Source of the DNA: Halomicrobium sp. LC1Hm
GTDB lineage: Archaea; Halobacteriota; Halobacteria; Halobacteriales; Haloarculaceae
Length of the DNA stretch: 64,000 bases
Direction of reading: 5' to 3'
Assembly: GCF_009617995.1 (NCBI RefSeq)
Contig: NZ_CP044129.1
Location: 1,612,001 to 1,676,000 of the forward strand
Each line of letters begins with the position of its first letter. The stretch's first letter is position 1. The translations under genes were made by a program, and so were the position numbers. Shown in pieces: positions 43,140-50,854 of this stretch. The notes beneath the pieces were generated by a model. It saw only the letters and a program-made list of their open reading frames with translations. It ran no database searches and had not been told where the DNA came from.

Positions 43140-44909
43140 ATGCGACTGGAGGAATACTGGGGTATCGGACCGAAGACGAGCGCGCTGCTCTCGTCGGAGC
43201 TTGGGGTCGATCGTGCGGTTGCGGCCATCGAATCCGCCGACACCCGCGAACTGACGAAGGCGGGGCTCTCTCGGGGCCGAGCGACGCGCATCCTCAGGCG
43301 GGCGACGGGGGCCGAGGCGATGGATCTGCTGGCGACCCGCGACACCCGCGACGTGTACAAGGCGCTGCTGGACCTCGCCGAAGAGCACGCGGTCACGGAG
43401 CACGCGGCCGACCGAATCCGAGTGCTGACGCCGCTGCCGGACCGGGCGGCGATGGAAGAGCGCCTCTCGTCCGTCCTCGACGCGCGCGACGCGTGGGCCA
43501 GCACCGACGAGGCGACGCGCGACGACGTGCTGGCGGCGTTCGACCGCTACGACAGCGTCGACGGGGGCGAGCTGTCGGCCGTCCGGACGGCACTTGCGCT
43601 ACAGGAGACCGGCGTCGACGACGGGGTGTTCGAGCCGATCGCGACGCTAGAGGGCGACCGACTCGACGACGCAGCGCGTGCGCTGGCCGGGTTGCGGGGC
43701 GACGGCGACCGGGTCGGCGACGGGGCGGACGACCAGCTCGACGGACTGCGAGCCCAGCTCGGACAGGTGGAGGATCTCGTTGCGACCTCGCCGGAGGTCG
43801 TCGAGGAACTCCAGTCCGAGGCCCGCCGGCCCGACGAGTTTCGGGACGCGCTCACTCGCTACCTGACCAGCGAGACCGGCGTCGACGCCGCGCGCGTTCG
43901 CGACGCGGTTCCACAGGAGGCCGCCGACGCACGGGACTTCGTCGAGAGCGCGCTCCGGTCGCTCGCCGGCGATCTCCGCGGTGCGGTAGACGAACGCGAA
44001 GCGACCGTCGCCGCGACTCTGGAGGGGGATCTCGCGGCCGCCCGCGAGACCGTCGACGCGGCCGTCGAGGCCGTCGACGACGCCGCGCTGTACGTCTCGC
44101 TGGCACGCTTCGCGCTGGCGTACGACCTCACCCGTCCGACGTTCGTCGCGGACCGGGAGACCATCGCCGTCCGTGGCGCGCGCAACCTCGCGCTGCAGGA
44201 CGCCGGCGACGACGTACAGCCGGTGACCTACGCCGTCGGCGACCACGACCTGCCCGCGGGCCGGGAGCCCCCGACCGGTGACCGGGTCACCGTCCTGACC
44301 GGCGCGAACTCGGGCGGGAAGACGACGCTGCTGGAGACGCTGTGTCAGGTGCAACTGCTGGCCCAGATGGGGCTGCCCGTGCCGGCCGAGGACGCCGAAG
44401 TGGGGCTCGTCGACGCGATCGTCTTCCACCGCCGTCACGCGTCGTTCAACGCGGGCGTCCTGGAGTCGACGCTCCGATCCGTGGTCCCGCCGCTGACCGA
44501 CGCCGGGCGGACGCTGATGCTGGTCGACGAGTTCGAGGCGATCACGGAACCGGGCAGCGCCGCCAACCTCCTGCACGGACTGGTGACACTGACCGTCGAG
44601 CGCGACGCGCTCGGCGTGTTCGTCACGCACCTCGCGGACGACCTGGAGCCACTCCCCGAGGCCGCGCGGACCGACGGGATCTTCGCCGAGGGGCTGTCGC
44701 CGGACCTCGATCTCGAAGTCGACTACCAGCCGCGTTTCGAGACGGTCGGCAAGTCGACGCCGGAGTTCATCGTCTCTCGACTGGTCGCCAACGCCGCCGA
44801 TCCGGTCGAACGCACCGGCTTCGAGACGCTGGCACAGGCCGTCGGCGAGGAGGCGGTCCAGCGGACTCTCTCTGACGCCCGCTGGTCCGAGGGCGACAGC
44901 GACGACTGA
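43140..44909 (+). CDS. MutS-like ATPase with helix-hairpin-helix
   Basis: A 589-residue archaeal MutS-family protein. An N-terminal HhH region (about 1-55; EEYWGIGPKTSALLSSELGVDRA) replaces the mismatch-binding domain of bacterial MutS. A helical lever segment follows. The ATPase core has Walker A TGANSGGKTTLLE (about 386-398) and Walker B TLMLVDEFEA (about 463). The mismatch-recognition Phe-x-Glu domain is absent, so this is not canonical mismatch repair; roles in recombination intermediates or ribosome quality control (MutS2-like) are alternatives. Start ATG at 43140. Confidence 0.88.
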   Translation: MRLEEYWGIGPKTSALLSSELGVDRAVAAIESADTRELTKAGLSRGRATRILRRATGAEAMDLLATRDTRDVYKALLDLAEEHAVTEHAADRIRVLTPLPDRAAMEERLSSVLDARDAWASTDEATRDDVLAAFDRYDSVDGGELSAVRTALALQETGVDDGVFEPIATLEGDRLDDAARALAGLRGDGDRVGDGADDQLDGLRAQLGQVEDLVATSPEVVEELQSEARRPDEFRDALTRYLTSETGVDAARVRDAVPQEAADARDFVESALRSLAGDLRGAVDEREATVAATLEGDLAAARETVDAAVEAVDDAALYVSLARFALAYDLTRPTFVADRETIAVRGARNLALQDAGDDVQPVTYAVGDHDLPAGREPPTGDRVTVLTGANSGGKTTLLETLCQVQLLAQMGLPVPAEDAEVGLVDAIVFHRRHASFNAGVLESTLRSVVPPLTDAGRTLMLVDEFEAITEPGSAANLLHGLVTLTVERDALGVFVTHLADDLEPLPEAARTDGIFAEGLSPDLDLEVDYQPRFETVGKSTPEFIVSRLVANAADPVERTGFETLAQAVGEEAVQRTLSDARWSEGDSDD

Positions 44910-45070
44910 CACTGTCGTCGTCGTTGTTTTATCCGAGATCTCAGGATCGAGCGGTGCCTCACGGACGTGCAGCCCGTAGTGTGGCGCTTGTGGCCGGGCG
45001 TCTCGGCGGGGGATTCGACGACGACCGACACAGCGGGATATTGACAAGGCAGGGGGCACAACTGTCGGTG

Positions 45071-45379
45071 ATGGCAATCCAAAAGCTGCTGCCGGTAACG
45101 TACGCGTGGCTCGTCGTTCAGGGACTGCTGGCGTCGCTCCTGCCCAAGCAGGCGATCGAGCTGAACTCGCGCCTGACGCTCTCGGGGTTCGAAAATCCCG
45201 GTGACCTGGAGCCCAAGGCCTGGTACGTCAGAGCGACTCGCGTCGCCGGCGTCGGCATGCTGACCGCCGGCCTCGCCGGTCTGCTGTCGGTGTCTCAGCT
45301 GGAGGACGACGACGCCGAGACTGCGGAGTCCACCGAGTCCGCCGACCCGATCGAAGTCGACATCGAACCGGACGACTGA
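45071..45379 (+). CDS. small membrane-associated protein, unknown
   Basis: A 102-residue protein. It has two hydrophobic segments (LLPVTYAWLVVQGLLASLLP; RVAGVGMLTAGLAGLLSV) separated by LSGFENPGDLEPKAWYVRA, then a 25-residue acidic tail. No recognised family. The ATG at 45071 follows the MutS-like gene by 160 nt and may have its own promoter. Confidence 0.7.
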   Translation: MAIQKLLPVTYAWLVVQGLLASLLPKQAIELNSRLTLSGFENPGDLEPKAWYVRATRVAGVGMLTAGLAGLLSVSQLEDDDAETAESTESADPIEVDIEPDD

Positions 45380-45458
45380 CACAGATTACTGTCGTCGTTT
45401 TCTCAAATCGATCGACGCCGTCGCGTGATCGGCTGGAAAATCGCGACAACCGCCCGTA

Positions 45459-45766
45459 TCAGGCGTCGTCCGCCAGGACCAGTCCGTCGACGGCGACGAC
45501 GCCGAAGCCGTCTTCGAGTTTTGCTTCGAGGCCCGACGCGGCATCTGTCTCGTCGACCGTCGCGGTCACCGCCACGTTCACGTCGACGCGGATGTCGGTC
45601 CAGGTCGGTCGACACCAGTGACACGGTCGATCGTCACCGCGTCGACGGCGTCGACACCGGCGAGTACCGCCGCGGCACCGGTTTCGAGGTCTCCGGACTC
45701 ACCGCGCGGGACGCGCAGTGTGACGCTGGCCGTTGCATCGACCGTGGGTGTCGCTGTCAGCGACAT
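45459..45766 (-). pseudogene. frameshifted small gene
   Basis: Two reading frames join into one plausible protein of about 100 residues. It starts MSLTATPTVDATASVTLRV at 45766 and reads VLAGVDAVDAVTIDRVTGV. The sense then jumps, near 45608-45612, to a second frame reading RPTWTDIRVDVNVAVT and ending ... VVAVDGLVLADDA at a TGA (45459-45461). The length (308 nt) is off by one base from a whole number of codons, so a single-base deletion or a two-base insertion explains it. I cannot tell mutation from sequencing error. The encoded family is not recognised with confidence; I know related haloarchaeal sequences only as a DUF. Confidence 0.7.
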
Positions 45767-45947
45767 AGCACTTCGCCGCGAGTCGAACGCGGAGCGGCCG
45801 AGGGCCGCCTGGTACCGACCAGCGAAGCGGTGATCCATCCGCCGGCGTCGAGCGCCAGCGATGCCTCTGTCTGGCACCTGCGGTCGTCGACGCCGAACTG
45901 CCGGGCACCACGGCGGTGCCACCACGACGCGGCGTCGTGGATTTGAG

Positions 45948-46017
45948 CGTCTCACCGGGGGTCGAACCCGCCCGTCAGACCGAACGGTGGTCGACGGGAG
46001 TCCAGCACTGTGAGACG
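45948..46017 (-). other. tRNA-like folded element
   Basis: Seventy bases on the minus strand start CGTCTCA and end TGAGACG, a perfect 7-bp closing stem. Inside are a T-arm-like CGGG-TTCGACC-CCCG and a CCCGTC/GACGGG stem of 6 bp. A D-arm and an anticodon arm are missing. It could be a relic tRNA half, a structured RNA or coincidence in GC-rich DNA. Confidence 0.3.
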
Positions 46018-46337
46018 AGAGCGCGGGTCACGGACAGACGGGACGCCGCCCGTCGTGACCGTCGGAAGTCCAGAACCGTGGCCCGCGCCGGTCGCCTACG
46101 CGGCGATCGATGCGGGCCGACGATCCCAGGTGTCCACGCGAGCGCCCAGCGCCACCGGAATAGGGGACCGCAGTGCCCGGATCGCTGCCCCGGAATTTGC
46201 GGCGGACTCGCAGCCGGCGAGGCGTGCGAGCGTGGTGGTTGTGAGCGGATTGAGCATTTGGAACACCGTGGGTCGTCGTTCGTGTCACTTCCTACAGGAG
46301 GATATATATTAAATCTTTATCACGAATGGCAGGACAT

Positions 46338-46352
46338 ACCACGGGTCGTGGT
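46338..46352. promoter_or_regulatory. inverted repeat, possible operator
   Basis: ACCACG-GGT-CGTGGT sits between an AT-rich patch (46303-46320) and the TATA element at 46394, upstream of the halocyanin gene. It could bind a dimeric repressor; no binding protein is known. Confidence 0.3.
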
Positions 46353-46393
46353 ACCGTACCAGACGGCACGGAGAAACGGGTGATACTGTGGGC

Positions 46394-46401
46394 ATATAAA
46401 T
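46394..46401 (+). promoter_or_regulatory. TATA box upstream of the halocyanin gene
   Basis: The context GGCATATAAATAAG gives a strong TATA core. The halocyanin start (46545) lies about 145 nt downstream, so its mRNA would have a leader, unlike most genes here. Confidence 0.45.
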
Positions 46402-46544
46402 AAGCGGGGCGTTCCCGGTGGTTGAAAAGCCGCTGTCCGACTTATGTGTCGGAGACGCTACGGTCGATACATGGCACGAGACGCTCGACACGGAGACTGG
46501 GCGACGACCACGAGAGCCGCGTTCGTAGTCGGTGGTGGTGTTCG

Positions 46545-47594
46545 ATGACCGACGCCGACGTGACCCGCCGACGCCTGCTGCAGGGTGCGGCCGGGCTCAC
46601 CGTCGCGGCCGCCGCCCGTCCCGCAGTCGCGCAGTCCGACGGGCCGGACTTCGGGGGCTGGTTCGACAACGTGGGCAACTACGACGGCGTGGTCGACGAG
46701 ACCGGTAGCGGCGAAGTGACGGTCTCTGTCGGTGCAGACGCCAACGGCGGTGCCTTCGGGTTCGGCCCCGCAGCCGTCGAGGTCTCGCCGGGAACGACGG
46801 TCGTCTGGGAGTGGACCGGGAGCGGCGGCTCACACAACGTCGTCGCCGAAGACGGCACGTTCGAGAGCGAACTCACGAAAGAGAGCGGCCACACCTTCGA
46901 GTACACGTTCGAGGAGACGGGCACCTACAAGTACGCCTGTACGCCCCACCGCTCGATGGGGATGAAGGGTGCCGTCGTGGTCAGCGAGGGCGGCAGCTCT
47001 GGGACCGAGACGGCCCAGAGCGAGGAGAGCGGCGGATCGGAGCCGGACTTCGGGGGCTGGTTCGACAACGTGGGCAACTACGACGGCGTGGTCGACGAGA
47101 CCGGCAGCGACGAGGTGACCGTCTCTGTCGGTGCAGACGCCAACGGCGGTGCCTTCGGGTTCGATCCGGCGGCCGTCGAGGTCTCGCCGGGAACGACGGT
47201 CGTCTGGGAGTGGACCGGGAGCGGCGGCTCGCACAACGTCGTCGCGGAAGACGGTACGTTCGAGAGCGAACTCACGAAAGAGAGCGATCACACCTTCGAG
47301 TACACGTTCGAGGAATCGGGCACCTACAAGTACGCCTGTACGCCCCACCGCTCGATGGGGATGAAGGGTGCCGTCGTCGTCTCGGAAGCCAGTTCCGGTG
47401 CCAGCGGTGACGGGGGCGGCGAAAGCGGCGGTGGCTCCGGTGGCTCGGGTGTCGATCCGTTCTCACCGGGTGCCAGCGCGCTCGGCATCTCGCTGCTGAT
47501 CGCGTTCCTCTCTCCGCTCGGACTGGCTGCGTTCCTCCGACGACGCGGGGCTGACGAGCCAGGCTCGGGCGGTCGCCCACGCGCTGGCGACTGA
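46545..47594 (+). CDS. tandem-duplicated halocyanin (blue copper protein)
   Basis: A 349-residue Tat-exported halocyanin, a small electron carrier facing the outside of the membrane. The Tat signal RRRLLQGAAGLTVAAAA is followed by two almost identical plastocyanin-like domains (about 34-150 and 167-285). Each has the copper ligands His in GGSHNVV and Cys-x3-His-x3-Met in YACTPHRSMGMKG. A glycine/serine linker and a C-terminal membrane helix (ALGISLLIAFLSPLGLAAFL) with an RRR stop anchor it. An upstream in-frame extension of 41 codons is not signal-like and is left out. Confidence 0.93.
   Translation: MTDADVTRRRLLQGAAGLTVAAAARPAVAQSDGPDFGGWFDNVGNYDGVVDETGSGEVTVSVGADANGGAFGFGPAAVEVSPGTTVVWEWTGSGGSHNVVAEDGTFESELTKESGHTFEYTFEETGTYKYACTPHRSMGMKGAVVVSEGGSSGTETAQSEESGGSEPDFGGWFDNVGNYDGVVDETGSDEVTVSVGADANGGAFGFDPAAVEVSPGTTVVWEWTGSGGSHNVVAEDGTFESELTKESDHTFEYTFEESGTYKYACTPHRSMGMKGAVVVSEASSGASGDGGGESGGGSGGSGVDPFSPGASALGISLLIAFLSPLGLAAFLRRRGADEPGSGGRPRAGD
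46644..47385 (+). repeat. 399-bp tandem duplication within the halocyanin gene
   Basis: The DNA starting CCGGACTTCGGGGG at 46644 recurs at 47043, and the two copies stay in register across the copper domain. Differences are few and mostly synonymous or conservative (Gly/Asp, Glu/Ser), indicating a recent duplication or gene conversion. Confidence 0.85.
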
Positions 47595-47666
47595 TCGCAC
47601 GACCGGGCGGGCGTGGCCCCAGCGGCCAGCAGCCACCGTTATCTGCCTCCCGCTCGACGCTCGCGT

Positions 47667-48926
47667 ATGAAGCAGTACGACAGACTCTACCGACTCTACG
47701 ACGACTTCGATACGGCGTCGTTGCGGGCCTATCAGGAGTTCGTCGACCTCTTTCCGCCGGTCGACTCGCGGGTCGCACTGGACCACTGGCAGGACGCCAG
47801 CGACGAACTGGACGAGCGAAAGCGCGAGATCCGGGAGGCGTACCCGACGACCGGCGAGCGCTACGCGGCGATCGCGGCGTACCTCGACCGAGACCAGGCC
47901 TTCACCGCGCTGGATCTGGCGACCGAGTACGGTCGGCCGATCAACGCGCTCGTGCTCGACGTCGACGAGACGCTGCGCAGTGCCGGGACGACCGACAACG
48001 AGATCCCCCGAGAGACCCTCCACCTCCTCGATCTCCTCCACGAGGACGGCATTCCGATCGTCGTCTGTACCGGACAGACCCTGGAGAACGTCAAGGGATT
48101 TCTCATCCAGGGGCTCGGCAACGCCTTCGTTCACTCGGGTGACGTGAGCATCGTCTACGAGTCGGGCAACGGCGTGTTCACGCCCCGCCACGGCAGCCAG
48201 ACCAAGCGGCTGCTGTACGAATCGCTGGACGAATCGATCACGAACGTCTTCGACACCGTGCGTTCGCGGATCCTCGCCGACGCCCCCGACGCCGTCGCAC
48301 GAGGCTGTCACCTCCAGGGCAACGAGTTCAACGTCACGCTGAAGCCAAACGCCGAGAACGGCACCCGCAAGGCGGTCGAGATCATCGATGACGGCCTGCT
48401 GTACCTGCTCGATCTCCTCGGCGAGACGGTCGCGAGCGAGGTCGACGCCGACGTGGACGAGCCCGGCGAGTGGGCGCGGGCGTACTACGCGTCCGATCCC
48501 GAGATCCGCGCGGTCATTGAAGACGCGGGCGAGGGACAGGAAGCCAGTCCCGACGAGACGCCGCCCGCCCTCCGGTCGCTGTTCGACCGCATCGACGTGG
48601 GGTACTACGAGGGTGACGCCGCGGAGATCGTCAGCCTCGAACTCGACAAGCCGACCGGGGTCCGGGCCGCCTTCGACGTACTCGACATCGACGACCCGTT
48701 CGCGCTCGTGATGGGCGACAGCAAGAGCGACCTGCGGGTCATGGAGTGGCTCGAACGAGACGACGCCGGCATCGCCGCCGCGCCGGAACACGCCTCGCGG
48801 GACGTGCTCGATCACGTCGTCCGGACGAACGAACTCCTCTTCGACGAGGGCGACGCCGCTGCGGTGCTGGCGGTCGTCTACGGCCTGAACCGGCTCGTCA
48901 CGAGCCGCGACGACGCGGACGCGTGA
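47667..48926 (+). CDS. HAD-superfamily hydrolase
   Basis: A 419-residue HAD phosphatase-like protein. The nucleophile motif is ALVLDVDETLRS (about 95), followed by VVCTGQTLENV (motif II), a cap inserted between about 140 and 325 and the C-terminal acidic motif FALVMGDSKSDLRV. The N-terminal 90-residue helical region (KQYDRLYRLYDDFDTASLRAYQEFVDLFPPVDSR) is extra to the family. The substrate is unknown. The ATG at 47667 begins this helical region; an in-frame GTG at 47613 is upstream. Confidence 0.85.
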   Translation: MKQYDRLYRLYDDFDTASLRAYQEFVDLFPPVDSRVALDHWQDASDELDERKREIREAYPTTGERYAAIAAYLDRDQAFTALDLATEYGRPINALVLDVDETLRSAGTTDNEIPRETLHLLDLLHEDGIPIVVCTGQTLENVKGFLIQGLGNAFVHSGDVSIVYESGNGVFTPRHGSQTKRLLYESLDESITNVFDTVRSRILADAPDAVARGCHLQGNEFNVTLKPNAENGTRKAVEIIDDGLLYLLDLLGETVASEVDADVDEPGEWARAYYASDPEIRAVIEDAGEGQEASPDETPPALRSLFDRIDVGYYEGDAAEIVSLELDKPTGVRAAFDVLDIDDPFALVMGDSKSDLRVMEWLERDDAGIAAAPEHASRDVLDHVVRTNELLFDEGDAAAVLAVVYGLNRLVTSRDDADA

Positions 48927-48950
48927 GCGCGGCGACAGCCGCCCGAACGG

Positions 48951-49250
48951 TCAGGACTGGGAGTGTGCGGCCTCGACGTGTGCCAGCGCCTCCTCGGGCG
49001 TCATCCCGCGGACGCCACAGGAACACGAGCGCAGCTCCGGATCGGTGAGTTCGTCGACTTCGACCGTCCGAGCGCGCTGGAGCCCCTCGTCCGGGTCGTA
49101 GTCGTAGTAGAGCCGGTAGTTCACCTGCGCGACGCCCTCGATGCGATGGTCGGCGTCGGGATCTGGGTTCTCGATCGCGTCCTCGTGTTCGGCCCGCATC
49201 TCCGCTTGCCACTGTTCGAGCGTCGCCTCCGGATCGCGGTCGTCGGTCAT
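48951..49250 (-). CDS. small acidic protein with C-terminal Cys/His motif
   Basis: A 99-residue protein. The N-terminal half is acidic (TLEQWQAEMRAEHEDAIENPDPDADHR). The C-terminal half carries RSCSCGVRGMTPEEALAHVEAAH, a C-x-C ... H-x5-H arrangement like a small zinc finger. No function known. The ATG at 49250 is chosen; the longer frame runs into the alcohol dehydrogenase. Confidence 0.75.
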   Translation of the reverse strand: MTDDRDPEATLEQWQAEMRAEHEDAIENPDPDADHRIEGVAQVNYRLYYDYDPDEGLQRARTVEVDELTDPELRSCSCGVRGMTPEEALAHVEAAHSQS

Positions 49251-49305
49251 ACCTCGTCCTCGCCGCGACGCCTGAAAAATCTCCGGCCCGTGTCCTCGTT
49301 CGCGA

Positions 49306-50349
49306 TCAGGGCTCGACGAGCACTTTGATCGCGTCGCGTTCGTCCATCGCCCGGTAGCCCGCGGCGATCTCCTCCAGCGAGACGGTCTTGGTGAAGATCG
49401 GCGACGGATCGAGCGTCCCGCCGAGCACGTCTTCGAGCAGTTCGTCGGCGTACGCTCGCACCGGCGCGATACCGCCCCGGAGAGCGACGTTGTCTCCGAA
49501 CATATCGAAGATGGGCACGCCGGCGTCGTCGACGCCGTGAGGGACGCCAACGTAGCCGACGGTACCGCCCGGCCGACAGACCTCGACGGCCTGCTCCATC
49601 GCGCTGGCGGCACCCACGCATTCGAGCACGTGCTCGGCACCGCCGTAGGTCAGTTCGCGCACGCGATCGACGACGTCGGTGCCGTCGCCGCCGAGCACCG
49701 TCTCGGTCGCCCCGAACTCGGCGGCCAGCTCCAGCCGATCGGGGTGGTGTCCGACGGCGACGATCCGGGACGCTCCCAGTCGTCGCGCCGCCAGGACGCC
49801 ACAGAGCCCGACCGCACCGTCTCCGACGACCACGCAGGTGTCGCCCGCGTCGACGCCCGCACTGACCGCCGCGTGGTGGCCCGTCCCCATCACGTCGGTC
49901 AGCGGGAGCACGGATTCGAGCACGTCCTCGTCGTCGGCGTACCGATCCGGGACGCGGACCAGCGTCCCGTCGGCGTGGGGCGAGCGGACGTACTCGCCCT
50001 GCGCGCCGCCGTTGTCCCCGCCCCAGCTGTCGCCGTTGACACAGGAGGTGTGGAGTCCGCGCCGGCAGTACTCGCAGTAGCCACAGCTGACGACGAAGGG
50101 CGCGAACACGCGATCACCCGGCCGAACGCTGTCGACGTCGTCGCCGACGGCCTCGACGACACCCATCGGCTCGTGACCGACGCGCGAGCCCGCCTCGCGG
50201 TCGCTCTCCCCGCGGTAAAACCAGAGGTCCGAGCCACAGACCGCGGTGTGTGTCACGCGGACGATGGCGTCGCCGGGGGCTTCGATCTCCGGCCGCGGTA
50301 CGTCCTCGACGCTGATCTCGCCTGGTCCGTCGTAGATGGCGGCACGCAT
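49306..50349 (-). CDS. zinc-dependent alcohol dehydrogenase
   Basis: A 347-residue medium-chain dehydrogenase. Catalytic zinc ligands lie in TAVCGSDLWF (Cys38) and VGHEPMGVVEAVG. The structural zinc site is CGYCEYCRRGLHTSC. The NAD(P) loop is VVVGDGAVGLCGVLAARRLGA. Related archaeal enzymes act on threonine, sorbitol or glucose; the alcohol is unclear here. The start ATG at 50349 excludes four noncanonical residues upstream. Confidence 0.9.
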   Translation of the reverse strand: MRAAIYDGPGEISVEDVPRPEIEAPGDAIVRVTHTAVCGSDLWFYRGESDREAGSRVGHEPMGVVEAVGDDVDSVRPGDRVFAPFVVSCGYCEYCRRGLHTSCVNGDSWGGDNGGAQGEYVRSPHADGTLVRVPDRYADDEDVLESVLPLTDVMGTGHHAAVSAGVDAGDTCVVVGDGAVGLCGVLAARRLGASRIVAVGHHPDRLELAAEFGATETVLGGDGTDVVDRVRELTYGGAEHVLECVGAASAMEQAVEVCRPGGTVGYVGVPHGVDDAGVPIFDMFGDNVALRGGIAPVRAYADELLEDVLGGTLDPSPIFTKTVSLEEIAAGYRAMDERDAIKVLVEP

Positions 50350-50559
50350 GTGTACTCGCACGGCGACGAGGCCCTAAAGTGGGACGCCTACGCGCCCCCG
50401 CACTGATAGTAACAATTGAAACGATTTACACACCGATCGCACGACAGCAGTGCGATCGGGTGTGCATTGATTTTCAATGGCTACGATAGCTCTATGGACT
50501 ACACTTCCGTGTCGTGTCGTTTCGCAGAAGAGCGCTCCTTACGTACGTTCGTCGCACAA

Positions 50560-50626
50560 TGCTCCGTCAGGGATTCGAACCCGATGCCAGACCTCGCTTC
50601 GCTCGGTCTGCCGTGATTCGAATCCC
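50560..50626 (-). repeat. tRNA-Glu tail copy folded into a hairpin
   Basis: Positions 50560-50582 copy the 3' end of the tRNA-Glu gene (50691-50713), 131 nt away. The copy is one arm of a perfect 10-bp hairpin, GGGATTCGAA (50570-50579) against TTCGAATCCC (50617-50626). Inside it is a 6-bp stem CAGACC/GGTCTG (50588-50610). The next inverted repeat, TCGAACCAAC/GTTGGTTCGA (50645-50684), sits between it and the tRNA. Same architecture as the tRNA-Lys tail element. Confidence 0.75.
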
Positions 50627-50690
50627 TTCCTTCCGCGCTTCTGTTCGAACCAACATCGTCGCTATCGCTCTGGAGTTGGTTCGAGAGAAG

Positions 50691-50765
50691 TGCTCCGTCA
50701 GGGATTCGAACCCTGGTCCTTGCCGTGAGAGGGCAAGATGATTGGCCGGACTACACCAACGGAGC
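50691..50765 (-). tRNA. tRNA-Glu (CUC anticodon)
   Basis: A complete 75-nt tRNA on the minus strand. The acceptor GCTCCGT pairs with ACGGAGC, with discriminator A. The anticodon stem TTGCC/GGCAA encloses loop CTCTCAC, giving anticodon CTC. The T-loop is TTCGAAT. No intron. Confidence 0.95.
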
Positions 50766-50854
50766 GCACCTCAACGTATCGGGGAGATACGTATAATGGT
50801 TGCGTTTTGGCACCGCCCTGTGTGGGTTACGCATGCAAGCACGCCCCCTCGCGG

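Larger units (their letters stand above)
45767..46544. other. gene-poor region upstream of the halocyanin
   Basis: No convincing protein gene. It contains a tRNA-like fold (45948-46017), an unconvincing 53-residue minus-strand ORF (46096-46257), an AT-rich patch (46303-46320), an inverted repeat ACCACG/CGTGGT (46338-46352) and a TATA element (46394-46401). Some frames read like degraded coding sequence, so this may be a decayed accessory stretch next to the frameshifted gene. Confidence 0.6.

Noticed and set aside
46096-46257. A 53-residue minus-strand ORF starting MLNPLTTTT upstream of the halocyanin
   Set aside because: A promoter-like AT-rich patch precedes it, but the protein has no family features and the end is in degraded sequence; kept only as a note in the region entry.
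45767-46300. RNase P RNA or another large structured RNA near GGAGTCCAG/GGAAGTCCAG
   Set aside because: The conserved later blocks expected of archaeal RNase P RNA were not found, so the short similarity is coincidental.
46422-46544. A 41-codon N-terminal extension of the halocyanin
   Set aside because: It is not signal-like and would bury the Tat motif that begins at 46545.
50477-50741. Plus-strand frames across tRNA-Glu and its tail copy
   Set aside because: Same artefact; the peptides follow the tRNA sequence and inverted repeats.
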